Assembly: GCA_021156175.1 (NCBI GenBank)
Contig: JAJNBL010000001.1
Span: forward strand, 62,001 to 126,000
Direction of reading: 5' to 3'
Source: Rickettsiales bacterium
GTDB taxonomy: Bacteria; Pseudomonadota; Alphaproteobacteria; Rickettsiales; JAJNBL01
DNA: 64,000 bases
Shown here: piece after piece, positions 10,428-17,431 of the stretch
How positions within the stretch are numbered: the first letter of the stretch is position 1
How the letters are laid out: the number at the start of each line of letters is the position of its first letter
The notes under the pieces: model-generated
Told to the model about the DNA's origin: nothing
Database searches by the model: none
What the model saw: the letters and a program-made list of their open reading frames with translations, nothing else
Program-made: the position numbers and the translations under genes

Positions 10428-11227
10428 AGCGGTTCATTTTATTTCTCGCCATGGCATTATTCTATAATTCACAAGCTTTCGCAGCCGGTTCACAATGTTT
10501 CCTCTTATCGGACAAAGGCCACCTTCTTCAACAAGAAGGCCGCTGTGAGAAACGGGCAGCCCCTTGTTCAACTTTCAAAATCGCCATCAGCCTTATGGGC
10601 TATGACGATGGCATTCTCATTGACCAAACCACGCCCGAATGGCCTTTTAAAGAAGAATATAGTGACTGGTTAGATGTCTGGAAACAACCGCATAACCCCA
10701 CCATGTGGATTAAAAATAGCTGCGTTTGGTATTCCCAACTCATCACCAATAAACTGGGTGAAGAAAAATTCAAACATTATGTTTCTGCGTTTGATTACGG
10801 AAATCAGGATGTTTCAGGAGATAAGGGAAAACACAACGGCCTCACCCGTTCATGGCTATCGAGCTCGCTTACCATCTCTCCAAAAGAACAAATGGAATTT
10901 CTTCAGAAACTGGTTGCAAATAAACTACCGGTAAGTGCCAAAGCACAAGAACTTACACGAAGCCTTTTATTCATTGAAGAACTTGAAAATGGGTGGAAAC
11001 TTTATGGAAAAACCGGCAGCGGGAACAAACTAAATAAAGATGGTTCAAAAAACCAAGATCGACAAATCGGCTGGTTCATTGGCTGGCTTGAAAAAGAAGA
11101 GCGCCACATTATCTTCGTGCACTATATCGAAGATGATCAGAAGATGGAGACCTATGCAAGTCTTCGCGCGAAAGCAGCGGCAAAAGAAAAGCTGATCCAG
11201 TGGATCAGAACAAATCCTAGCTTTTAG
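10424..11227 (+). CDS. Class D (OXA-type) beta-lactamase
   Basis: A 267-residue secreted serine beta-lactamase. Residues 1-21 form a signal peptide ending FAA. All class D motifs are present: S49-T-F-K52 (nucleophile and the lysine that is carboxylated), S99-C-V101, Y125-G-N127, W144 in the position that protects the carboxylated lysine, and K196-T-G198. Its ATG overlaps the SURF1 stop (ATGA), so it is chromosomal and co-translated, not cassette-borne; no attC site or insertion sequence is nearby. Because all motifs are intact it is probably active, hydrolysing penicillins at least. BlaR-type sensors share this fold but have long membrane segments that are absent here. Confidence 0.93.
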   Translation: MKRFILFLAMALFYNSQAFAAGSQCFLLSDKGHLLQQEGRCEKRAAPCSTFKIAISLMGYDDGILIDQTTPEWPFKEEYSDWLDVWKQPHNPTMWIKNSCVWYSQLITNKLGEEKFKHYVSAFDYGNQDVSGDKGKHNGLTRSWLSSSLTISPKEQMEFLQKLVANKLPVSAKAQELTRSLLFIEELENGWKLYGKTGSGNKLNKDGSKNQDRQIGWFIGWLEKEERHIIFVHYIEDDQKMETYASLRAKAAAKEKLIQWIRTNPSF

Positions 11228-11248
11228 CAAAACCACATCCTTTTTTTA

Positions 11249-11296
11249 TTCCTACTCGTTTAGGTTTAGCTTGACCTTAACCTAAACGAATAGGAA
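11249..11296 (+). promoter_or_regulatory. Leader hairpin burying the ribosome binding site of the 11302 gene
   Basis: An 18-bp stem with a single C-A mismatch: arms 11249-11266 and 11279-11296, loop 11267-11278. The right arm contains the AGGAA of the ribosome binding site for the ATG at 11302. No U-run follows on either strand, which argues against a terminator. A leader that masks its own ribosome binding site could act as a translational switch, for example in response to temperature or a bound factor. Confidence 0.6.
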
Positions 11297-11301
11297 CACT
11301 T

Positions 11302-12039
11302 ATGGCAAAAGAAACTTTCTTAAAAGCATTAGACAATGATCAGATTAGTGAAGCTTTAGAAATACTAAACCAAGCGGACAATAAAACAATCAGTGCGCTA
11401 TTAGAAAAGGAGTCAGGTATCGACTGCTATACCTTCCAAGAAGCCGCACAAACCGGTTCACTAACTCTTGTAGAACGCTTCTGGAATAAAATGTCAAAGC
11501 CACAACAGCAAGCAGCCTTAGAAGCTCAAACATTTAATGCTTACAACTGCGGCCCTTTGACACGAGCAACCGCATATAATCATCTTCCTGTAATGCAATT
11601 CCTTTGGGATAAAATGTCGGAATCCCAACAAAAAAGCTTTTTAACAACATCAGCTCGTACAATTTTGTGCTATGGGATGCAGACAGCCACAACTACAGAA
11701 TTTCTATTGAACAAAATGTCTAAGGAAGAACAAAAATTTGCTATAGAGCTTGGTGGGTATACAGCTATACAGCAGGCATCTGTCGAAGGCCAGCACGGCA
11801 CGGTAAAGCTCCTTCTTACTTATGCAATCAGCCTAGGAGACATTAATGTCAATGCAATGTTGAATTCTCTTTCTCCCGTAAAGAAACAGTTAGCTTTTGG
11901 CACGACAAACAACGCTGAAATTATACAAGGAAATGGAAGAAATAGGGGTGAAGGTATTTATACGCGCATGGAAGCAGATGCAAACAGCACTTACTGGAGA
12001 GATAAAACTAGAGAACAATCCAGTTGCTGCATATCATAA
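11302..12039 (+). CDS. Ankyrin-like small protein with C-terminal CCIS (prenylation-like) motif
   Basis: A 245-residue protein made largely of degenerate ankyrin-like helical repeats: RFWNKMSKPQQQAALEAQ (59-76), FLWDKMSESQQKSFLTT (100-116), FLLNKMSKEEQKFAIEL (134-150) and GQHGTVKLLLTYA (163-175). The last 50 residues are polar, and the protein ends SSCCIS. A terminal C-C-I-S fits eukaryotic CaaX or Rab-type CCXX prenylation signals. There is no secretion signal peptide. It is preceded by a hairpin that includes its ribosome binding site and overlaps the convergent suhB stop by 6 bases. A host-targeted effector role is inferred, not shown. Base composition is A+T-rich like the ankyrin gene at 4487. 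Confidence 0.75.
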   Translation: MAKETFLKALDNDQISEALEILNQADNKTISALLEKESGIDCYTFQEAAQTGSLTLVERFWNKMSKPQQQAALEAQTFNAYNCGPLTRATAYNHLPVMQFLWDKMSESQQKSFLTTSARTILCYGMQTATTTEFLLNKMSKEEQKFAIELGGYTAIQQASVEGQHGTVKLLLTYAISLGDINVNAMLNSLSPVKKQLAFGTTNNAEIIQGNGRNRGEGIYTRMEADANSTYWRDKTREQSSCCIS

Positions 12040-12834
12040 AGGAGAAGCAAGCAGCGCACGCACCTTCGGATGGAGTGCATCGTTAGAAGCAAGGATTTCG
12101 CGCTTCTCTAGCATGCCATACTGATTTGAAAAATCGGTAACCATACCGCCCGCTTCACGGACAAGCAATATCCCGGTCGCATAATCCCACGCATACGCGT
12201 TTTTATGGGCGAATACGTCGTAGCGTCCCGCAGCAGTATAAGCAAGATCCAACACCGAACTTCCCGATGCACGAATCCCCGACATATGCGGTGCAAGCGT
12301 TACAATGAGTGGACGCTCAGGATGGAAACTTCCGGTCGCAAGTAGTGAATTATCAAGCGTCCGACGATTTGCCACGCGGAGCCTTTCCTCCCCGCGCTCA
12401 TTCGTAACAAATGCCCCTTTCCCTTTCTCCGCCCAGTAGGTTTCTTTAAGGATTGGCGCATGGGCAACGGCTGCAATAATTTCCGATTTACCGCTCGCAT
12501 CTTTTTTCTCGAGCGCAATAGCGGTCGCAAATTGCGGAATACCGTGGAGGAAATTCATCGTCCCATCAAGTGGATCGATAATCCAACGATATTCTTTATT
12601 ATCACCTGGAATTTCACCCGATTCTTCAACCAGGAAACTGTAACCCGGACGAGCGAATTGGAGATCTTCCACCAAGGTCTGCTCAGCACGCAAATCGGCT
12701 TCTGATACGAAATCTTTCGGACCTTTGCGGGACACTTGGAGATTTTCGACTTCACCAAAATCACGTACCAATCCACGTGCCGCCTTGTGTGCAGCTTTCA
12801 ACATGACAGTGATAATCGGAGAATAATTAGGCAT
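12034..12834 (-). CDS. suhB: Inositol monophosphatase family protein, SuhB-like
   Basis: A 266-residue Mg2+-dependent phosphatase of the IMPase family. Metal-site motifs are visible: EESGEI around residue 70, WIIDPLDGTMNFLHGIP (DPLDGT motif) near residue 85, and the C-terminal YAWDYATGILLVREAGG with the WD pair. I chose the ATG at 12834, eight bases after the efp stop; the longer frame would run into efp. The efp-suhB order is also found in other alphaproteobacteria. SuhB proteins dephosphorylate inositol phosphates in vitro and can affect ribosome maturation and antitermination; which role applies here is unknown. Confidence 0.88.
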   Translation of the reverse strand: MPNYSPIITVMLKAAHKAARGLVRDFGEVENLQVSRKGPKDFVSEADLRAEQTLVEDLQFARPGYSFLVEESGEIPGDNKEYRWIIDPLDGTMNFLHGIPQFATAIALEKKDASGKSEIIAAVAHAPILKETYWAEKGKGAFVTNERGEERLRVANRRTLDNSLLATGSFHPERPLIVTLAPHMSGIRASGSSVLDLAYTAAGRYDVFAHKNAYAWDYATGILLVREAGGMVTDFSNQYGMLEKREILASNDALHPKVRALLASPL

Positions 12835-12841
12835 CCAATGA

Positions 12842-13411
12842 CTAGTCCTTTGCCCGTTCCATATAGGTAATATCGGTAGTACGTACGACGATACGTGTAC
12901 CTGTTTCAATAAATGGAGGCACCATCACGCGCACACCATTATCCATGATCGCAGGCTTATAAGAAGAAGCCGCGGTTTGGCCTTTTACTACCGCCTCGGT
13001 ATCTTGCACCGTAAGCGTTACGAGTTCTGGCAGTTCAATGCTTACAGGATCACCTTCATAAGACTCCACTAACACCATCATACCGTCTTGAAGGAACACC
13101 ACAGCATCCCCTACCAACTCTTGGCTGAACTGGACTTGCTCAAATGTTTCTTGATCCATCAGCGTCAAGAGATCGCCTTCTGTATAAAGATACTGGTAAT
13201 CTTTCTGATCCAAACGCACACGGTCCACGTTTTCAGACGAACGAAAACGTTCATTCAGCTTTGTACCGGTTTTAATGTCGCGTAATTCCATTTGAACAAA
13301 CGCACCGCCTTTGCCTGGCATGGTATGCGCTGTACGTACAACAGCACATAAACGTTTATTATGTTCAATGATATTGCCGACGCGAATAGAGTTTGCATTG
13401 GTAAATGCCAT
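12842..13411 (-). CDS. efp: Translation elongation factor P
   Basis: EF-P, 189 residues, relieves ribosome stalling at consecutive prolines. The N-terminal KOW-like domain shows NSIRVGNIIEHN and TMPGKGGAFVQMELRDIKTG with the lysine of PGKGG at the site that is often modified; the central and C-terminal OB domains follow, ending PPFIETGTRIVVRT. The ATG at 13411 is favoured over a TTG at 13423. No EpmA/EpmB-type modification gene is in the window. The full length of three domains is preserved. Confidence 0.95.
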   Translation of the reverse strand: MAFTNANSIRVGNIIEHNKRLCAVVRTAHTMPGKGGAFVQMELRDIKTGTKLNERFRSSENVDRVRLDQKDYQYLYTEGDLLTLMDQETFEQVQFSQELVGDAVVFLQDGMMVLVESYEGDPVSIELPELVTLTVQDTEAVVKGQTAASSYKPAIMDNGVRVMVPPFIETGTRIVVRTTDITYMERAKD

Positions 13412-13500
13412 AGAGATATCCAAATTGAGGGTGATATAGCTTAGAACGGATAACCTATTTTTCTCTGCCGCGCAAGCAAAAAGGGGAGATTGGCTGTTGT

Positions 13501-13622
13501 AAAATTAGTTAAACCGTCAGCGAAAATAGTCCGTTTTTAAGTACCGAAGCGGAGCGTACGTAAAAGTACGTGAGCATCGGAACACAGAAAATGACTATTT
13601 GCAGCAAGGTATAACTAATTTT
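13501..13622. repeat. 122-nt palindromic element between efp and virB9
   Basis: An 11-bp perfect terminal inverted repeat (AAAATTAGTTA at 13501-13511, TAACTAATTTT at 13612-13622) encloses further complementary blocks: AAATAGTC at left against GACTATTT at right, CCGA...TCGG, and a central CGTAC/GTACG stem around 13556-13571. The whole interval can fold as one long interrupted hairpin. It starts two bases after the virB9 stop codon. It could be a dispersed palindromic repeat or a structured 3' end of the vir transcript. No second copy was noticed in the window. Confidence 0.6.
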
Positions 13623-13623
13623 T

Positions 13624-14415
13624 CTAGAAGTTAAAAAGCTTCTTCCGCTTCTTGTGTAGCTTCAGCGGGTTCGTTTCGTTGTAAATACAGGCAATATCTG
13701 GCCCATAACGCAACGTATACTGGCTTAACACCCGCTCGACAACGATATATTCTCCTTCCACGCGATAGTTTACCAATGCCTCAAACCCTTCGGTATCCAC
13801 CTCGAAGAAGCCTGGGATAGGAGAATTATCCGGGAATTTGAAGTAGGTGAATTGGTGGTCATCAAACACCTGGATCGGCGAAATATTTTCCGAACCACTC
13901 ACAGTATAATTGAAGTTATATTTTGACTTATCGCTTAAATCTAAGCCCGAAGTAGAGATTTGCTCAATCCCCTTGCCTGCGCTTTGGTTAGGATAGACAA
14001 AACGGATAATAAAAGGAATCTTTTGATCCGTTACATCTTCCGCCTCTGCCGCGTGCAATTCAAAGAAATACATACGCTTATCGGTAATCACCGTCATGTT
14101 CGTCAGCGCATCTTCAGGCTTTGTACTGATCGGCTTAATAAAGATGCGGCGCCCGGAAGGCTGGATTTGCCATTCAGTCGGCGCACCCACGGAGATGGTT
14201 TGAATCACCTCCCCTTCTTCCAGCTCAATAATGGTTTGGAAGTAGTAATAGCCCGTAAATTTATAGACTTCGCTCGGATGGTAACTTAAGGTTTTCATAC
14301 GCCCATCAATCGTTTGTGGACGTGGCTCACGCACCGCATGCGCGGCATCTGGAGTGAGGACAAGGAACATAAGCAATAGCAGAAGGAAGCCCTGGAGTGT
14401 GCTCTTATTTTTCAT
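13624..14415 (-). CDS. virB9: VirB9/TrbG-family type IV secretion protein
   Basis: Outer-membrane-complex subunit of a P-type type IV secretion system, 263 residues. It has an N-terminal signal peptide (hydrophobic run ending AHA near residue 27), then VirB9 hallmarks: YHPSEVYKFTGYYYFQTIIE, GEVIQTISVG, IFIKPISTKPEDALTNMTVI (these lie in residues 45-110), KRMYFFEL, and a C-terminal beta domain ending YGPDIACIYNETN. It overlaps virB8 by 11 bases. No virB10, virB11 or virD4 follows; instead a palindromic element and efp lie downstream. Scattered vir genes of this kind are known from the rickettsial rvh system. Confidence 0.93.
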   Translation of the reverse strand: MKNKSTLQGFLLLLLMFLVLTPDAAHAVREPRPQTIDGRMKTLSYHPSEVYKFTGYYYFQTIIELEEGEVIQTISVGAPTEWQIQPSGRRIFIKPISTKPEDALTNMTVITDKRMYFFELHAAEAEDVTDQKIPFIIRFVYPNQSAGKGIEQISTSGLDLSDKSKYNFNYTVSGSENISPIQVFDDHQFTYFKFPDNSPIPGFFEVDTEGFEALVNYRVEGEYIVVERVLSQYTLRYGPDIACIYNETNPLKLHKKRKKLFNF

Positions 14416-15151
14416 TAGGGACCTCTGTAACCTTATATTCGCTTACTAGTAACTTTAACTGGGACTTCTTTTTTAATACTGTATCCACATCCGTCAAGCT
14501 GAAACCTATCTCAGCCTTCCATTTTTGTCTAGTTTCATCCTTACTCCCCTTACGTTTTAGGAGCGTATTGAAATAAACCGTGGCATTGGTAAGATTCTTT
14601 TTCCCCGACGGAAGTTCAATAATGACATCTTCTATAACACGCGTCGTATGCCGTGCATAGAGCACTTCCGGGCTTTGCGGTGACCGTGGATTCATCATAT
14701 CTTCATAACTACGTCCAATTCGCTGAGAAGACTGCGTCAGTACCCGCATCATCCGAAGCCGTTGATTTTCGCCTTCGCCCGGTCGGTATTCTTCACGATC
14801 GACAATATATTTTTTGAGGAAATACCGCGCCATGATAAGCTCAGCGCTTTCAGTTTCTTCGGCAAGCTTGATTAGCTTAGGATAATAATTGCCGGACTCA
14901 CGGCTCCAGGTAACGAATGGCACTTTGGTAGTAAGCGGAAATAGGTTTGAAACTCCAACCACAACGACGGCGGCGGAAAAGGCAATCACGGCCCCCACAA
15001 TCACAAGAAGCGAACGATGTGGCGCCGGCGCAAGGTATACTTGTGCATACCAGTCGCGCGCATCTTTATAATACTGACCGCTTTCCACCATTTCGGTAAT
15101 CGAATGGTCAAGCGCATTACGGTCATACATCAGCTGTTCGTTTTTGGCCAC
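14405..15151 (-). CDS. virB8: VirB8-family type IV secretion protein
   Basis: Inner-membrane assembly factor of a type IV secretion system, 248 residues. The N-terminal cytosolic segment contains the family-typical SGQYYKDARDWYAQVYLAPAP, followed by one transmembrane helix (SLLVIVGAVIAFSAAVVVVG, about residues 47-66) and the periplasmic NTF2-like domain with VPFVTW and IVDREEYR. The start is a GTG with AGGA a few bases upstream. It is the first gene of the virB8-virB9 pair and has its own candidate promoter. The long periplasmic C-terminus is typical of rickettsial VirB8. Confidence 0.9.
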   Translation of the reverse strand: MAKNEQLMYDRNALDHSITEMVESGQYYKDARDWYAQVYLAPAPHRSLLVIVGAVIAFSAAVVVVGVSNLFPLTTKVPFVTWSRESGNYYPKLIKLAEETESAELIMARYFLKKYIVDREEYRPGEGENQRLRMMRVLTQSSQRIGRSYEDMMNPRSPQSPEVLYARHTTRVIEDVIIELPSGKKNLTNATVYFNTLLKRKGSKDETRQKWKAEIGFSLTDVDTVLKKKSQLKLLVSEYKVTEVPNEK

Positions 15152-15179
15152 AAGGTCCTGCCTAATGTTACACTTTTGT

Positions 15180-15208
15180 ACAATAGCATATTAGGTGCGA
15201 CTTGTTAA
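15180..15208 (-). promoter_or_regulatory. Candidate promoter for virB8-virB9
   Basis: On the minus strand TTAACA (15208-15203) and TATTGT (15185-15180) are 17 bases apart, about 28 bases upstream of the GTG start of virB8. This would let the pair be transcribed independently of ldcA. Confidence 0.4.
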
Positions 15209-15252
15209 GATTTAGTCAAAAATAGAAATTCGGAAGCATTTTCAGCAACCTA

Positions 15253-16257
15253 CTACTTTGCAACGCCCGTCTGACACGTCAAAGTCGGTTTTTTCCCCAA
15301 CTTCAGAATCACATCCGTCCCAAAAGGAAGTGGATGATTAATCTTCCCATGCCCAACCCCTTTGCAACGGAGCGCCGGAATCCCTATTTCCTGCACGAAG
15401 CGATGAAGCACCGTATCGCACAACGAAATCCCATCTTCTTCCTCTCCACCAATAAAATCGCCAAATACCAATGCCTTGATATCCTCAAGCAAGCCCGACT
15501 GCGAAAGATGGGTTAGCATCCGGTCCACACTATAGCCCCGCTCGCCTACATCCTCTAAAAAGAGAATTTTCCCCTTGCTCTGCATTTGCCAAGTCGTGCC
15601 AATACTGGTTTGCACTACGGAAAGATTTCCACCCGTAACACTGCCATATACCGCACTATCCTTAACCGCCAACGCATTCATCGGCTCTAATTCCGTAAGT
15701 AGCACCTTCTCTTCACGAGCAAAGATAATCTCTTCAATTTCGCGAATCATTTCCGCCTGCACCTTCCCATTCCCGAGCTGGAAGAGCACCGGCCCATGAA
15801 TCGTACTCCAATGCCACTGCTGGCTTAAGAACAAGTGTAACGCCGTAATATCACTAAACCCAATAAAAAGCTTTGCTTTCTCGGGCGCCACGACCTTCGC
15901 AAGATCAGGAATCAGGCGCGCCGATCCATAACCTCCACGCAAGCACCACACTGCCTTCGAATCCTCGGCCAGCAAACTTTCCTTCAAATGCCGAAAACGG
16001 TATGCATCATCATTAGAACAGAGCGGAAATGCATCAGGATTCGTGATATCATGAGGAATACGGGGCGTGAGTCCCATCGCCTTAATACACTCGACCGAAC
16101 GCTCAATCTCCTCTTGCGTACAGCCACAGCCGGGCGCCACGATATCGATGATATCATTTTTACGTAAAACCGGCCATTTGCGGTAATGTTTCTGCGTCAT
16201 CGCCGCAGGCTTTCTCGTACGTTTGGGTGGGTTTGAAGCGTTTTTTGCCATAATCAT
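15253..16257 (-). CDS. ldcA: LD-carboxypeptidase (peptidase S66)
   Basis: Cytoplasmic L,D-carboxypeptidase that trims the terminal D-Ala from tetrapeptides during murein recycling. It has 334 residues with the S66 signatures NDIIDIVAPG near residue 35, WCLRGGYGSARLIPDL near residue 107 (nucleophilic serine in GYGSAR), FIGFSDITALHLFL near 136, FLEDVGERGYSVDRML near 233 and KGVGHGKINHPLPFG near 300 (catalytic histidine). The first 20 residues are basic and have no clear export signal. It lies downstream of the amiC-mrcA-prfB block on the same strand, keeping peptidoglycan genes together. Confidence 0.9.
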   Translation of the reverse strand: MIMAKNASNPPKRTRKPAAMTQKHYRKWPVLRKNDIIDIVAPGCGCTQEEIERSVECIKAMGLTPRIPHDITNPDAFPLCSNDDAYRFRHLKESLLAEDSKAVWCLRGGYGSARLIPDLAKVVAPEKAKLFIGFSDITALHLFLSQQWHWSTIHGPVLFQLGNGKVQAEMIREIEEIIFAREEKVLLTELEPMNALAVKDSAVYGSVTGGNLSVVQTSIGTTWQMQSKGKILFLEDVGERGYSVDRMLTHLSQSGLLEDIKALVFGDFIGGEEEDGISLCDTVLHRFVQEIGIPALRCKGVGHGKINHPLPFGTDVILKLGKKPTLTCQTGVAK

Positions 16258-16311
16258 GCCAATGTTACTTCCTAATGATTGAAAATGTGTTATCGAGCAC
16301 TAAAAGTGTGA

Positions 16312-17431
16312 TTAACCTTCTTGTACTTCTTCTTTCCCCAACGTCGCCCGCCAAGCGAGAGTCGCTGAAATCATCGCATCCAGATCCCCATCCAGCACCC
16401 CACTGGTATTACTGGTCTCAAACGATGTTCGCAAATCTTTGACCATCTGATAAGGCTGAAGCACATAAGAACGTATCTGATGTCCCCAACTATTATCCGT
16501 CTTTGATGAATAGGAATCCTGCGCTGCCGCCTCACGTTTCTGTAATTCTACCTCGTAAAGCCGTGCGCGGAGCATATTCAGTGCCTCTGCACGGTTTCGG
16601 TGTTGGGAGCGGTCCGTCTGGCATTGCACTACAATATTGGTTGGAATATGCGTAATCCGAATCGCACTATCGGTCGTATTCACATGCTGCCCACCCGCGC
16701 CCGATGAACGGAAAGTATCCACGCGTAAATCTTTTTCTTCAATAGTAATTTCAATGGATTCGTCAATTTCCGGATAGACCCAAACACTCGCAAAACTTGT
16801 ATGGCGTCTGGCATTACTATCGAACGGAGAAATCCGCACTAACCGATGCACACCACTTTCGGTTTTCGCCCATCCATAAGCATTTTGCCCAAAGATCCGA
16901 ACGGTTGCGCCTTTAATCCCTGCTTCTTCGCCGGATAATTCATGAATGATTTGCGTTTTAAAACCATGCCGCTCCGCCCACCGCAAATACATCCGCAGGA
17001 GCATCTGCGCCCAATCCTGCGATTCCGTCCCACCGGCCCCTGAATGAATTTCCAGGAAGCAATTATTCGCATCCGCTTCGCCGGTAAACAGACACTCAAT
17101 TTCCATTTGGCTCGCACGTTTTGCAAGAGAGGCAAGCAACGTCTCCGCCTCTATAACGACCTCTTCGTCGCTTTCCTCCTGCCCCATTTTCATGAGCTCA
17201 AGCGCATCGTCAAATTCGCGGGAGAGATTATCAAAATTATCAAGGGAAGACTGCAACTGGTTACGCTCGCGCAAGAGATTTTGCGCGGCTTCCCGGTCAT
17301 TCCATAGGTCTGGATTTTCGGATTGTTTGTTTAGTTTTTCTAAATTTTCTCTGGCACGGTCAACATCAAAGCGACCTCCTCAGCAGAGCCAATGACTGCT
17401 TAATCTGGGAAATGGTTTGGTATGTGTCCAT
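16312..17431 (-). CDS. prfB: Peptide chain release factor 2 (programmed +1 frameshift)
   Basis: RF2 recognises UGA and UAA stop codons. The gene starts with ATG at 17431, directly after the mrcA stop. The first 21 codons (MDTYQTISQIKQSLALLRRS and L) end at an in-frame UGA (17368-17366). Immediately upstream is AGGAGG, three bases, then CTT-TGA, the classic autoregulatory slip site; a +1 shift on CTT continues in frame as DVDRARENLEK to the stop at 16312, giving about 372 residues. The protein carries the RF2 specificity motif SPF (ISPFDSN) and the catalytic GGQ (GAGGQHVNT). Low RF2 favours the shift, so synthesis is self-regulated. Confidence 0.95.
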
